A DNA stretch of 64,000 nucleotides from Marinobacter similis (GTDB lineage Bacteria; Pseudomonadota; Gammaproteobacteria; Pseudomonadales; Oleiphilaceae), in contig NZ_CP007151.1 of the NCBI RefSeq assembly GCF_000830985.1, positions 3,658,001 through 3,722,000 of the forward strand. The letters run 5' to 3'. Below are positions 1-9,115 of the stretch, piece after piece. Numbering within the stretch: the first letter of the stretch is position 1; the number at the start of each line of letters is the position of its first letter. The notes beneath the pieces were generated by a model. The model worked only from the letters and a program-made list of their open reading frames with translations, was not told the DNA's origin and ran no database searches. A program made the position numbers and the translations under genes.

Positions 1-1
1 G

Positions 2-1125
2 AATGGCGCTGACTCAGCTAAGCGATGTATTGCCGACAACTTGGACTACCTCGCCAACTTCGATGAGATTTACCTCTCGTTCGACATGGATGAGCCAGGA
101 CAGGAAGCCACTGAGATAGCTGCAAAGCTGCTCATGCACAAGACCGTCAAGATTATCACCCTGCCGCTCAAAGACGCCAACGACATGCTCAAGGCCGGTC
201 GTGTGGAAGAGCTGATGGCTGCGTTCTGGGGTGCCAAGAAGTATAAGCCCGCTGGTCTCCTGACCCTCAAGGACATCAAGGATTTAGTCCGTAAGCCGGT
301 CGAATGGGGTTACCCCTGGTTCTTGGACACACTGACAAAGCTGACGTATGGCCGCAGGTTGGGGGAGGTCTACTTCCTCGGAGCGGGTACAGGCGTGGGT
401 AAGACCGATGTGTTCACTCAGTCCATGGCGTATGACGTCAAGGTTCTGGGCCACAAGGTTGCCGCGTTCTACTTGGAGATGATGCCTGACGAGTTGGGCA
501 AGAGGTTCGCTGGCAAGATCGCCGGTCGTCGCTTCCACATCCCTGACTCAGGGTGGACACAGGAAGAGATGGACGAGGTGCTCGATGACCCAGGTCTGGA
601 TGAGCGTCTGACCATCTGGGACTCCTGGGGTTGCACTGACTGGGACGAGATTGAACCAGCCATCATCTACCTGGCCTCCCAAGCTACACCATGTTCTACA
701 TCGACCACCTGACGGCTCTGGCCACGGGTGCCGACAAGGACGAGAAGGAAGTACTGGAAGATGTGACTGCGCGTATGGCCACTCTGGCTAAGCGTTACAA
801 CATCATCCTGCACGTTATCTCTCACCTCTCGACCCCAGACAAGGGGCCATCTCATGAGGAAGGCGGGCGGGTCACCATCCGTCAGTTCAAAGGCTCCCGT
901 GCCATCGGCTTCTGGGCGCACTTCATGTTCGGTCTTGAGCGCAACCAACAGGCAGACAGCTTGGAGGAACGCCAGACCACAATCCTCCGCATCCTGAAAG
1001 ACCGGTACACGGGTCAATCCACAGGCGAAACCATACGCCTTGGCTACGACACGGACACTGGGCTGCTCTCTGAGTACAGGATGGGAGCTTTCGTCAACGA
1101 TGGGCAACAGGAGTACGGCTATTGA
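2..1125 (+). CDS. T7 gp4-like primase/helicase, C-terminal part, one frameshift
   Basis: This is the 3' part of the replicative primase-helicase that unwinds DNA at the phage fork; the start lies before the window. The first residues are the end of a Toprim domain (FDMDEPGQEA), followed by a RecA-like helicase domain with Walker A GAGTGVGKT near base 380. The frame breaks near 688: the sequence caagctac should read caaggctac, after which FYIDHLTALATGADK continues in the new frame. One missing base in a GG pair explains it. The stop overlaps the DNA polymerase start by four bases, which suggests coupled translation. Confidence 0.9.
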
Positions 1126-3062
1126 GGCTAGTAGCAGACATTGAAACCAATGGTCTGTTGCAGTCGGTCTCTAAGTTCTGGTGTGCGGTGGCAATCGACC
1201 GTGATACGCGGAAGGTTTACAAGTTTCGCCCACACCAGATGTCCGAGTTTATTGATCTTATCGAGAGCGCCACATCCGTAGCGTTCCACAATGGCATCAA
1301 GTATGACCATCCAGCCTTGCAGAAATTGTCTGGCCGGAAGGTTCGCGGTGACAACATCATCGACACCCTGGTACTCAGCAGGCTCATCTTCCCGAACGTG
1401 GGTGACAAGGATACTGTCCTGACCCGCAGATGGCGCAAGTATGAGCAGCTCCAGGGTGACCTCCAGTCGTGGCAGTCCATGGATGGTAACCCCCAGCAGC
1501 AGAACAAGCTGAGGGACATTGCATGGCACCTGAACGCGATGGAAGGCAAGCAGATGTTGCCGCCGAAACTCTTTGGTGCCCACAGCCTGAAAGCCTGGGG
1601 TTATCGCCTAAACCGTTTGAAGGGAGACTTCTCCGAGCAGACGGACTGGCAGACATACTCCGAGGACATGCTTGATTACTGTGAGCAGGACGTCTGGGTA
1701 ACCCTAGACCTGCTTGAGCTAATCGACAGCAAGAACTACTCCCAGAGAGCCATCCAGCTTGAGCACCACATTTGCTGGGTCATGGCACAACAGGAGCGGA
1801 ACGGTTTCTTCTTCGATGTGGAGAAAGCCGAACGGCTGGAAATGGAGCTTCGACTCCAACAGGTCAAGATCGAGAGAGAACTCAAGGACATCTTCGGGTG
1901 CTGGTATCAGTTCACAGCCCTCAAGAAACCCAAGAAGACCATCTGCTACAAAGACCCCTACATGCCAGACAGGACGGCTGACGCTCCGTTCTGTGAGGTC
2001 AAATTCATTGAGTTTAACCCTGGTTCGCGTCAACACATTGCCAAGCGTTTGAAGGACTTCTACGGCTGGGTGCCCACGGTCTTTACCGAAGGTGGCCAAC
2101 CTAAGATTGACGACGAAGTTCTGGGCGAATTGTCATACCCCGAAGCCAAGCATCTGGCCCGTTACTTCATGGTTGTGAAACGACTATCACAACTTGCAGA
2201 CGGTGAGCAGGCTTGGACTAAGTGTGTGACACCTGAAGGCTTTATCCACGGGTCAGTGAATACCGGTGGTGCAGCTACAGGTCGTGCCACGCATTCCAGA
2301 CCCAACGTAGCCCAGGTTCCCAGCGGTAAGGTGGAGTACGGCCCGCAGTGTCGGGAGCTATTCACCGTTCCTCCTGGCTGGAGACTCTTTGGCTCTGACG
2401 CCTCAGGTCTGGAACTCCGGTGCCTGGGACACTTCATGGCCACCTTCGATGGTGGAGCCTACATCAGGGAACTGTTGGAAGGTGACATCCACACGGCCAA
2501 CCAGATGGCTGCTGGTCTCGGAACCCGTGACTTGGCCAAGACGTTCATCTATGCGTTCCTTTACGGAGCAGGGGATGAGCTGATTGGAGCCATTGTCTGC
2601 CCTGAGGGTACGGTCGAAGAGAAGAAGAAAGCCGGTCGTAAGATCAAGAAGAAGTTCCTAGATAACACCCCTGCAATCCGAAACCTCCGAGATGCCGTTA
2701 AGACAGCCGCCGAGCGTGGCCACCTGTATGGACTGGACGGTCGCCTCATCTACGTTCGCTCACCTCACGCTGCATTGAACTTCCTGTTACAGGGAGCTGG
2801 TGCGCTGGTGTGCAAGAAGTGGGTGGTGGAAATCGACAGGCTCATGCAAGAGCGTGGCTTCAAGCATGGCTGGGACGGTGACTATGCGTTCTGTGCCTGG
2901 GTTCACGACGAAGTGCAAGTTGCATTCCGTGGTGACCATGTGGCCAAGGCGCTAGGTGAAGTCGTCAAGGAAGCAATAAAAATAACTGAGGAGTACTTCG
3001 AGTTCCGCTGTCCGTTGGACTGCGAGTTCTCTGTTGGTGCTTCATGGAAAGAGACCCACTAA
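1122..3062 (+). CDS. Phage DNA polymerase I (T7 gp5-like)
   Basis: Family A replicative DNA polymerase of 646 residues; T7 gp5 has 704. The N-terminus carries the 3'-5' exonuclease motif DIETN (D6, E8) and FHNGIKYDHPAL. The polymerase domain has motif A DASGLELR near D426 and motif C HDEVQ near D596. I chose a TTG start at 1122 because the protein then begins MRLVADIETN, like T7 gp5, and overlaps the helicase stop in a TTGA. No frameshift is seen. T7 gp5 uses host thioredoxin for processivity; whether this enzyme does cannot be told by eye. Confidence 0.95.
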   Translation: MRLVADIETNGLLQSVSKFWCAVAIDRDTRKVYKFRPHQMSEFIDLIESATSVAFHNGIKYDHPALQKLSGRKVRGDNIIDTLVLSRLIFPNVGDKDTVLTRRWRKYEQLQGDLQSWQSMDGNPQQQNKLRDIAWHLNAMEGKQMLPPKLFGAHSLKAWGYRLNRLKGDFSEQTDWQTYSEDMLDYCEQDVWVTLDLLELIDSKNYSQRAIQLEHHICWVMAQQERNGFFFDVEKAERLEMELRLQQVKIERELKDIFGCWYQFTALKKPKKTICYKDPYMPDRTADAPFCEVKFIEFNPGSRQHIAKRLKDFYGWVPTVFTEGGQPKIDDEVLGELSYPEAKHLARYFMVVKRLSQLADGEQAWTKCVTPEGFIHGSVNTGGAATGRATHSRPNVAQVPSGKVEYGPQCRELFTVPPGWRLFGSDASGLELRCLGHFMATFDGGAYIRELLEGDIHTANQMAAGLGTRDLAKTFIYAFLYGAGDELIGAIVCPEGTVEEKKKAGRKIKKKFLDNTPAIRNLRDAVKTAAERGHLYGLDGRLIYVRSPHAALNFLLQGAGALVCKKWVVEIDRLMQERGFKHGWDGDYAFCAWVHDEVQVAFRGDHVAKALGEVVKEAIKITEEYFEFRCPLDCEFSVGASWKETH

Positions 3063-3904
3063 TGTCAAAGACCATCCTGCTCATGGATGGCGACATCTTT
3101 GCGTTCGAGGCCGCATCTGTAGTCGAGCAAGAAATCGACTGGGGTGACGGTCTCTGGACTCTCCACTCGTTCTTCGAGGACGCCTTCGACCACGCGGTCA
3201 GACGAATGGAAGACATCAAGAAGCAGCTTAACGCTGATGAGATTGTCTTCTGCTGGTCATGCCCGACAGGTACGTACTGGCGTCATGATGTCATGCCAAC
3301 CTACAAGCGACACCGTAAAGGTGGCCGCAAACCTATTGCCCTGAGACCTCTGAAAGAAGCACTGGCTGAGAAGTATCCGTCGTTCATGCGACCGAACCTC
3401 GAAGCTGATGACGTCATGGGAATCCTATCCACATGGGATGGCTACGAGCCAGGGGCAAAGAAAATCATCGTGTCCATCGACAAGGACATGAAGACCATTC
3501 CTGGGTGGTTGTTCAACCCTCAGAAAGACTACCAGCCATGGTATGTATCGCCTGAAGAGGCTCAGTACTGGTTCATGTACCAAGCCCTCATGGGTGATTC
3601 AACTGACGGTTATGACGGATGCCCAGGCATTGGGCCGGTAATCGCAGAGAAGCACCTAAAGGAAGTCACCAAGCTGGTGTCCTACCCCCACGAACTCAAG
3701 TCAGGCAAGCGTAAAGGCGAGATTGAAATTCGCTGGGATACTGCTGAAGCCGATGACCTCTGGGATGTCGTGGTCTCAATGTTTCAAAGCAAAGGTCTGT
3801 GTGAGGAAGAAGCCCTGCGTCAAGCGCGTGTGGCTCGGATACTCCAGGCATCTGACTACGACTTTCACACCAAGGAGGTGAAGCTATGGACTCCGGTGAA
3901 GTAA
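3062..3904 (+). CDS. 5'-3' exonuclease (T7 gp6-like)
   Basis: FEN/RNase H-type 5'-3' exonuclease that in T7 removes RNA primers and helps degrade host DNA. Acidic metal-binding residues are visible at MDGDIF (D9, D11), NLEADDVMG and SIDKDMK. GCPGIGPVIAEKHL is the helix-three-turn-helix DNA-binding element. I chose ATG 3062, which overlaps the polymerase stop as TAATG and has GGAAAGAG upstream. An ATG at 3044 in the same frame would add six residues. About 280 residues is near the size of T7 gp6. Confidence 0.93.
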   Translation: MSKTILLMDGDIFAFEAASVVEQEIDWGDGLWTLHSFFEDAFDHAVRRMEDIKKQLNADEIVFCWSCPTGTYWRHDVMPTYKRHRKGGRKPIALRPLKEALAEKYPSFMRPNLEADDVMGILSTWDGYEPGAKKIIVSIDKDMKTIPGWLFNPQKDYQPWYVSPEEAQYWFMYQALMGDSTDGYDGCPGIGPVIAEKHLKEVTKLVSYPHELKSGKRKGEIEIRWDTAEADDLWDVVVSMFQSKGLCEEEALRQARVARILQASDYDFHTKEVKLWTPVK

Positions 3905-4209
3905 AACCCTTCGCAGGTGAAATCCTACGTAAAGCCGCTGACACCATTGACGAACGTGGCAAACAACGCGATGGCGCGGGGCAGGAACGCTCAATGTCCA
4001 GAACCGTAGCCGCCTTCAACGCCATGACTGACCACAAGCTGACCGAAGAGGATGGCTGGTTGTTCATGCAGTACCTGAAGGATGCCAGGAGTCGTGCCGG
4101 TCAGTTCACTGAGGACGACTACCTCGACAAGACCGCTTATTCCGCACTCCAAGCTGAGTGTGCAATCACCAATCACAACTACCGAATTATGAGGGGCCAA
4201 TGTTCCTAA
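3886..4209 (+). CDS. DUF6378-like phage protein
   Basis: A protein of 107 residues with the pattern ILRKAADTIDERGKQRDG, ERSMSRTVAAFNAMT, GWLFMQYLKDARS and DDYLDKTAYSALQAE. I recognise this as a small phage family of the DUF6378 type; its function is unknown. A strong ribosome binding site (caaggaggtgaagct) precedes ATG 3886, inside the end of the exonuclease gene. The fold may be helical and MazG-like, but that is inference only. Confidence 0.75.
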   Translation: MDSGEVKPFAGEILRKAADTIDERGKQRDGAGQERSMSRTVAAFNAMTDHKLTEEDGWLFMQYLKDARSRAGQFTEDDYLDKTAYSALQAECAITNHNYRIMRGQCS

Positions 4210-4409
4210 CAATCGCAGTTTATCTCCGCAAGCTATTCATCCGTGCAGCCCAAACGCACATGAACCTGAACTCCAAGCGCATCATTCATAGCTCTGAGCG
4301 TGTCCGCGTGGCACGAATCGCCGTTGACCGGTTGGAGCAATACGAAGTGATTAAGCGTGACGAGTACGCCCAGCGTGTCCAAGAGGCCGCTGACCTCCTC
4401 AACCAATAA
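4200..4409 (+). CDS. Small phage protein, unknown
   Basis: A protein of 69 residues starting at ATG 4200 behind gaggggcca. It overlaps the previous gene by ten bases. It is basic in the first half (RKLFIRAAQ, NSKRIIHSSERVRVAR) with a likely helical C-terminus (RLEQYEVIKRDEYAQRVQEA). No family recognised. It sits in the segment between exonuclease and portal, where T7 carries genes 6.3-7.7. Confidence 0.65.
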   Translation: MFLTIAVYLRKLFIRAAQTHMNLNSKRIIHSSERVRVARIAVDRLEQYEVIKRDEYAQRVQEAADLLNQ

Positions 4410-4421
4410 GAAGGTAAAGCC

Positions 4422-4685
4422 ATGTTCCGCTATGCCGCTGTAAACGCCCAAGGTGAATTTCTGGAAGTGAAGGGTCAAGACCTGTTCCTGTTCAGTGAAG
4501 ACGCTGAGAAAGCCATGGGTAAAACCAAGGGCTATGACGTTCGACCAGTACCGGTAGGAATGCCCCTGGTTGTTGCCAAGCGCAAAGAAGCTCCGGCTGT
4601 TGTCGCTCGGAAACGTGCCGTTGTGAAAGACCCCAAGGTGGCTGAAGTTGTCGCTGATGTGACCCCAGAAGCTCCGACTGAATAA
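4422..4685 (+). CDS. Small phage protein, unknown
   Basis: A protein of 87 residues with a folded-looking N-terminal half (MFRYAAVNAQGEFLEV) and a low-complexity Lys/Val/Ala/Pro tail ending in EAPTE. The start ATG 4422 follows aataagaaggtaaagcc, a good ribosome binding site. No family recognised. The stop codon is embedded in the promoter-like motif at 4681. Confidence 0.65.
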   Translation: MFRYAAVNAQGEFLEVKGQDLFLFSEDAEKAMGKTKGYDVRPVPVGMPLVVAKRKEAPAVVARKRAVVKDPKVAEVVADVTPEAPTE

Positions 4686-4703
4686 AGTCGTACCTAAGGA
4701 TAG
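4681..4703 (+). promoter_or_regulatory. Candidate phage promoter, motif B copy 1
   Basis: The sequence AATAAAGTCGTACCTAAGG sits over the stop of one gene and just before ATG 4707. A near copy, AATAAAGTCGGGCCTAAGG, lies directly after the large terminase stop at 25,892. The layout (AT-rich start, then CTAAGG followed by purines) recalls the late promoters of T7-type RNA polymerases. With only two copies this is a suggestion, not proof. Confidence 0.4.
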
Positions 4704-4706
4704 AAG

Positions 4707-4874
4707 ATGGAAGAGTACCTCAAGTTATTACATAAAGAACTCTCTTCCAGTTTCAACACAAGGGTAGAACTCAAGGATGACGATAAGACTGTTGGCCAGA
4801 AGATTGGCCGCAGGGAAGTCCTTGAGTTCCTTGAAAGCAAACTGGAGTCATTCAATGTGTTTCAAAACACCTAA
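4707..4874 (+). CDS. Small phage protein, unknown
   Basis: A protein of 55 residues, MEEYLKLLHKEL to SFNVFQNT, starting at ATG 4707 after aaggatagaag. It is charged and probably helical. It overlaps the next gene by 20 bases in another frame. No family recognised. The ribosome binding site and tight packing support it being real. Confidence 0.55.
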   Translation: MEEYLKLLHKELSSSFNTRVELKDDDKTVGQKIGRREVLEFLESKLESFNVFQNT

Positions 4875-5058
4875 GGCCGAAGCTCCAACTCCAGTCCCAC
4901 CTCCAGCACCAGCTCCCGCTGCATCAGCAGACGTTGCCTACGGTAAAGGTACAAACGCACAGACCCGAAAGAAGCTGCGTACAGACCTTAAAACCCGAAG
5001 CGTAGCTGTGCCTGGAGCTACTGGAAAGAGTGGCCTCAACATAACAAAAGCAGGATAA
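4855..5058 (+). CDS. T7 gp7.3-like small virion protein
   Basis: A protein of 67 residues: MCFKTPKAEAPTP, a Pro/Ala-rich linker, then TRKKLRTDLK and KSGLNITKAG. T7 gp7.3, a small tail protein needed for adsorption, lies just before the portal gene and also ends in a basic GRKK...GGGINI-type tail. Position and C-terminal pattern support the match; overall similarity is low because much of the protein is low complexity. It lies four bases before the portal gene. Confidence 0.6.
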   Translation: MCFKTPKAEAPTPVPPPAPAPAASADVAYGKGTNAQTRKKLRTDLKTRSVAVPGATGKSGLNITKAG

Positions 5059-5062
5059 CTGA

Positions 5063-6592
5063 ATGTCAGAAACCGTTTCGCTGGAGGGTCGTTACCGCCA
5101 GTTGGCATCTCAACGTGAACAGTACCTCCAACGGGCACGGGCATGTGCGTCAGTAACAATCCCAAGTCTGGTTCCCCGCGACGAGACTGAAGGTCAGGAC
5201 TTTCCGCTCCCGTCCTCCGGTCTCGGCGCTAGGGCCGTTAAGACTCTCAGCTCTAAGCTGACACTGGGCATCTTGCCCCCTGGTCATCCGTTCTTCCGTT
5301 TGACCGTGGATGAGAAGACCCTGATTGAATCTGGGTTAGACCAACAGTCCTACGGTGAGGTCGAAGAAACCCTCGCAGCCATCGAGCGTATCGGTGTCCG
5401 CAATGTCGAGAACAAAGGTACACGGGACACTCTGTATCAGGGGATGAAGCATCTCTTGGTGTCAGGAAACGTCCTGATCTTTTACGGCAAGAAGAGGGCA
5501 AAGCATTACCCGCTGAGCAAGTACGTAGTGTCACGGGACAGTGAAGGCGAAACCGAGGAGATTATCCTTTGTGAAGAAGTCACTCCGTCCAAACTACCGG
5601 CTGAAGCTCTGGCGCGTATCCGGCTGGATAACTCTCAGTCTGTTGACCTCAAGAAGAATCTGAAGGTCTACACACGGGTTTACCAAAGTGCCCCAGATTA
5701 CTGGGAGTCCTACCAAGAGGTTGCCGGTCATGTCATCCAGACATCCCGCAGCCGTTACCCCAAGGGCAAGAACCCCTGGATTGCTGCTCGGTTAATCCGC
5801 GTTGAGGGAGAAGACTACGGTCGCTCCTACGTGGAGGAACACATGGGCGACTTCAATACTCTTGAAGTTCTGACCCGTGCTGTTACCCAGGCCTCAGTAG
5901 CTGCTGCCCGCATTATATTCCTAGTCAAGCCCAACGCTGCCGCCAAGGTTGTTGCCCTGGAGAAAGCACGTAATGGCGAATATGTCCTCGGTAATGAGGA
6001 TGACGTCAGTTGCTTGCAGATGGACAAGATGCAGGACTTTGCGATTGCACAGCAGGTACGACAAGAGGTAACCGCAGGTCTGCAGGAAGCCTTCCTCATG
6101 ACCGGAGCCATTCGCCGTGACGCTGAGCGGGTAACCGCTGAGGAAATCAGGCAAGTGACCCACATGCTGGAAGAGGGTCTTGGTGGTCTGTACACCCAGC
6201 TTGCTGGCTCTGTTCAGCTTCCGATCATCCAACTGGAGATGGGATACCTACAGGCAGAAGGCAAGTTGCCTCAACTGCCCAAGGACACCTTCCAACCTCA
6301 GATTCTGACCGGAATCGAAGCCCTCGGTCGTGAGCAGGAGCTGGGTAAGCTCAACCTCCTGACACAGACCCTTGCACCGTTTGGCCCTGAAGTGATTCAG
6401 GAGTACGTCGATGTCGGTGAGCTGGCCTCACGGGTCATGGCTGCACTCAGCATTGACCGCCGTGGATTGGTACTGACCGAAGAACAACGTGAGCAACGTG
6501 CCCAAAAGATGCTCATGCAACAACTCGCTGCGTCTGGAGGAGAGGCCGCGATTAACCAAATGATGGGAGGAGCCAATGGAACCCCAAGTTAA
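5063..6592 (+). CDS. Portal (head-tail connector, T7 gp8-like)
   Basis: Portal protein of 509 residues that forms the ring at the special capsid vertex through which DNA is packaged and ejected. The length is close to T7 gp8 (536). The start MSETVSLEGRYRQL, followed by LGARAVKTLSSKL and LGILPPGHPFFRL, is typical of podovirus portals, as is the C-terminal region with RDAERVTAEEIRQ. No break is seen. The stop overlaps the scaffold gene by 17 bases. Confidence 0.95.
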   Translation: MSETVSLEGRYRQLASQREQYLQRARACASVTIPSLVPRDETEGQDFPLPSSGLGARAVKTLSSKLTLGILPPGHPFFRLTVDEKTLIESGLDQQSYGEVEETLAAIERIGVRNVENKGTRDTLYQGMKHLLVSGNVLIFYGKKRAKHYPLSKYVVSRDSEGETEEIILCEEVTPSKLPAEALARIRLDNSQSVDLKKNLKVYTRVYQSAPDYWESYQEVAGHVIQTSRSRYPKGKNPWIAARLIRVEGEDYGRSYVEEHMGDFNTLEVLTRAVTQASVAAARIIFLVKPNAAAKVVALEKARNGEYVLGNEDDVSCLQMDKMQDFAIAQQVRQEVTAGLQEAFLMTGAIRRDAERVTAEEIRQVTHMLEEGLGGLYTQLAGSVQLPIIQLEMGYLQAEGKLPQLPKDTFQPQILTGIEALGREQELGKLNLLTQTLAPFGPEVIQEYVDVGELASRVMAALSIDRRGLVLTEEQREQRAQKMLMQQLAASGGEAAINQMMGGANGTPS

Positions 6593-7280
6593 TACCCCAA
6601 CAGAACAACCGAAAGTCGATCTGACCGATGTAACCGTTCAGGACAGCAACGGCAACTTTTTACCTATGGGTGAAGAGCAGAAGCCAAGTGGTCTGCCAGA
6701 AGGTTTTGAGTCCGTCGAACAACTGATTGATCGCTACAACGATCTGCTGGAGAAGTCCAAGGGTCAAGAGACCCAGGAACCGAAGGAAGAGCCGAAGGCT
6801 GAAGAACCTAAGGTGGACGAGACTCAGCAGCCTGCAGATGAAGACGAAGGTGACGAACCTGATGAGCGCGACGAGCGCATTAAGGCTCTGGAACTTCAGA
6901 TTCATGACCAGGAGTTGGTGCGTCAAGTTGGTGGCGAAGAAGAGTACGCGAAGCTCCGTGACTGGGCGTCTAAGAACATCGAAGCTGATGAACTGGACTT
7001 CTACAACGATGTGCTGGACAGCTCTGACCTCGCAGCCAAGAAACTGGCAGTGAAAGCCATGCAGGCCATCCACCGTGACGCATCTGGTTTTGAAGGTAAG
7101 CAGGTCACAGGGTCAAACGCCCAGACCAGCACTGCCTTTAAATCTGAAGGTGAATTGCACGAAGCAATGGCCGACCCACGTTACTACCGGAACGATTCCG
7201 TAGGTGAAGCCTACCGAGCTGACATCGCACAACGCGCTGCGTCACTCATTTCCGGCCCAAGCGTGAACGGCTGGTATTAA
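6576..7280 (+). CDS. Capsid assembly scaffold (T7 gp9-like)
   Basis: A very acidic protein of 234 residues with a long Glu/Lys/Pro-rich region (residues about 60-110, for example KEEPKAEEPKVDE and DEDEGDEPDERDER) and a helical C-terminal half. Position between portal and capsid, acidity and size match T7 gp9 (307 residues), which shapes the procapsid and then leaves. The start lies inside the portal gene, preceded by gatgggaggagcca. Confidence 0.9.
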   Translation: MEPQVNTPTEQPKVDLTDVTVQDSNGNFLPMGEEQKPSGLPEGFESVEQLIDRYNDLLEKSKGQETQEPKEEPKAEEPKVDETQQPADEDEGDEPDERDERIKALELQIHDQELVRQVGGEEEYAKLRDWASKNIEADELDFYNDVLDSSDLAAKKLAVKAMQAIHRDASGFEGKQVTGSNAQTSTAFKSEGELHEAMADPRYYRNDSVGEAYRADIAQRAASLISGPSVNGWY

Positions 7281-7288
7281 GTTTTGAC

Positions 7289-7310
7289 CTCAAGTCCTGA
7301 CATCGGGACA
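7289..7310 (+). promoter_or_regulatory. Candidate phage promoter, motif A, before the capsid gene
   Basis: The sequence AAGTCCTGACATCGGGAC lies about 40 bases before the capsid start. It belongs to a family of five intergenic copies with consensus TAGTCCYGACATCGRGA. In T7 the strongest late promoter, phi10, occupies this same position. A purine run after the conserved block would fit a start site. Assigned by recurrence and position only. Confidence 0.55.
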
Positions 7311-7349
7311 AACCTGATTCCACAACAATAATAATAAAAAGGAACCATA

Positions 7350-8404
7350 ATGGTATTTCCTGTTGACCAAGCTGTATCCAATCCTGGCCAGATTAACCAA
7401 GCCGGTGATTCCCGCGCACTCTTCCTGAAGCTGTTCGCTGGTGAAGTTCTGACGATGTTCCGCACTCGTCACATTGCCATGGGCCTGACCCGTGTACGTA
7501 CCATCAAGAACGGCAAATCTGCCTCGTTCCCGCTGATTGGTAAGAACACTGCCAAGTACCATACCCCTGGTAAGCTGATTGAGACCAACAAGATTGGTCA
7601 CTCTGAGCGTATCGTTACCATTGACGACATCGCTATCTCTCCGGTGTTCATCCCTGACATCCAAGAAGCGATTGCTCACTACGACTACCGTGGTCAGTAC
7701 TCCACAGAATGTGCTGAGTCTCTGGCTGGTCTGGTTGACCGTAACATCTTCCGCATGATCGCCAAGGCTGGTTATATCACTTCTCAAGCAGAAGCTATTG
7801 CCGCTGGCCTGAAAGTTCTGCCGGATGAAACCTACTCTCCGAACATCATGCTGGCTGCTGCCGGTGACGAGTTCGAGGGTGCTGCTCTGGTTGACGCTCT
7901 GTTCCGTGCTCGTACTGCCCTGCGTAAGCAGAACATCTACAAGCCTGGTTCTGTGGTCTTTGGCCCTGACCAGATCGAAGCTCTGACCAACATCGCTCAA
8001 GGTCAAGTTGGTTCAATCACTTGGTTGAACAAAGATGTGAATGGCTCTGTGAACCCGAACATGGAAGGCTCTGGCCCCGTTGCTCGTATCGCTGGCTTCA
8101 CCATCTGGGAATCCAACAACCTGCCTGACCAGAACGAAGCTGCCGGTCTTGTTAACGACCCTGAGCCTCTGTCTGACGTCGAGTTCGGTTCTGGCAACGC
8201 TGCCAAGTACCGTGTAACTACTCTAACGTGGTAGGCCTTGCCTTCACTGAAGACGCCGTTGCTACTACTAAGCTGATGGACTTGCAGATTCGTAACGTCG
8301 AAGAGCCGCTGCGTCTGGGTGAAACCATCCTGGCCAAGCTGGCTGTCGGTCACGACATGCTGCGTCCTGGCTGCTCTGTAGTCATCGAGAAGTTCCACGC
8401 TTAA
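7350..8404 (+). CDS. Major capsid protein (T7 gp10-like), one frameshift
   Basis: Major head protein with the HK97 fold. The start ATG 7350 follows aaaaggaaccata. The first 289 residues (MVFPVDQAVSNPG to AKYRV) run in one frame. Near 8223 the sequence gtaactac should read gtaaactac, after which NYSNVVGLAFTEDAV continues to VVIEKFHA at 8404. With that base restored the product has 351 residues, matching T7 gp10A (345). This is not the T7 -1 programmed frameshift, because the main product itself needs the repair. A strong terminator follows. Confidence 0.95.
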
Positions 8405-8435
8405 TCAAGCGCCTCAGTAACCTGAGGTAACCCCT

Positions 8436-8474
8436 AGCCCGTAGCCCATTAATTTGAGCTATGGGCTTTTTTTT
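8436..8474 (+). terminator. Rho-independent terminator after the capsid gene
   Basis: The stem agcccgtagc pairs with gctatgggct, followed by eight T. The place is the same as T7 terminator T-phi, which lies between the capsid and tail tube A genes. A smaller hairpin, cctcag-taa-cctgagg, lies just before it. Confidence 0.85.
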
Positions 8475-8490
8475 CGCAGGAGTACAAATA

Positions 8491-9099
8491 ATGATCGGCC
8501 CCATGACTGAACTAGACGCCATTAACCAGATGCTGGCCGCTATCGGTGAAGCTCCGGTAAACAGTGTGGGTACTGGCCTTTCTGAGTCACGCTTGGCCCA
8601 GCTCCAGTTGGAACGGACGTCACGCGAGGTTCAGTCTGTCGGTTGGTACTTCAACACTGAGAGTTACAAGCTCAGCCTGAACAACAAGAGTGAGTGTCAG
8701 CTACCTCGAAATACCCTGAAGGTAGACACCCAGGACACCAACTTCGTGCAACGTGGCGGTGTGCTTTATAACCGCAGGTCTCAGACCACCAAGTTCACCT
8801 CAGCACAGACAGTGACCCTAGTGCTTGGCCTGGAGTGGTTGAACCTCCCAGAAACAGCCAAGCGTTATATCGTCATCAAGGCTGGCCGGAAGTTCCAAGC
8901 GGACTTCATTGGCTCACCAACCCTTAACCAGTTCCACGCTCAAGACGAAGCCCAGGCGCTCTATGACCTGAAGCAGGAAGAGCTGGAAGCTGGTAACTAC
9001 AACCTGTTCAACAACCCTGAAGTTGCTGCTGACCTGCACCGAAGCCCAAGTAAAGAGGCTGGCATGGCACATCTATGGGTTACACCTATGACCAATTAA
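8491..9099 (+). CDS. Tail tubular protein A (T7 gp11-like)
   Basis: Adaptor protein joining portal to tail nozzle. Visible family features: TELDAINQMLAAIGEAPVNS near the start, LERTSREVQSVGWYFNTE, and LPETAKRYIVIKAGRKFQ. T7 gp11 has the same pattern (AVNDILASIGEPPV, IVTKASRQF). I chose ATG 8491 because aggagtacaaata gives a ribosome binding site; ATG 8503 is possible. About 202 residues, close to T7 (196). Confidence 0.93.
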   Translation: MIGPMTELDAINQMLAAIGEAPVNSVGTGLSESRLAQLQLERTSREVQSVGWYFNTESYKLSLNNKSECQLPRNTLKVDTQDTNFVQRGGVLYNRRSQTTKFTSAQTVTLVLGLEWLNLPETAKRYIVIKAGRKFQADFIGSPTLNQFHAQDEAQALYDLKQEELEAGNYNLFNNPEVAADLHRSPSKEAGMAHLWVTPMTN

Positions 9100-9115
9100 C
9101 GGGAGGTTACGACTG

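Noticed and set aside
8200..8404. Programmed -1 frameshift in the capsid gene, as for T7 gp10B
   Set aside because: The break lies inside the main capsid sequence, fits a lost A in gtaaactac, and breaks of the same kind occur in many host genes.
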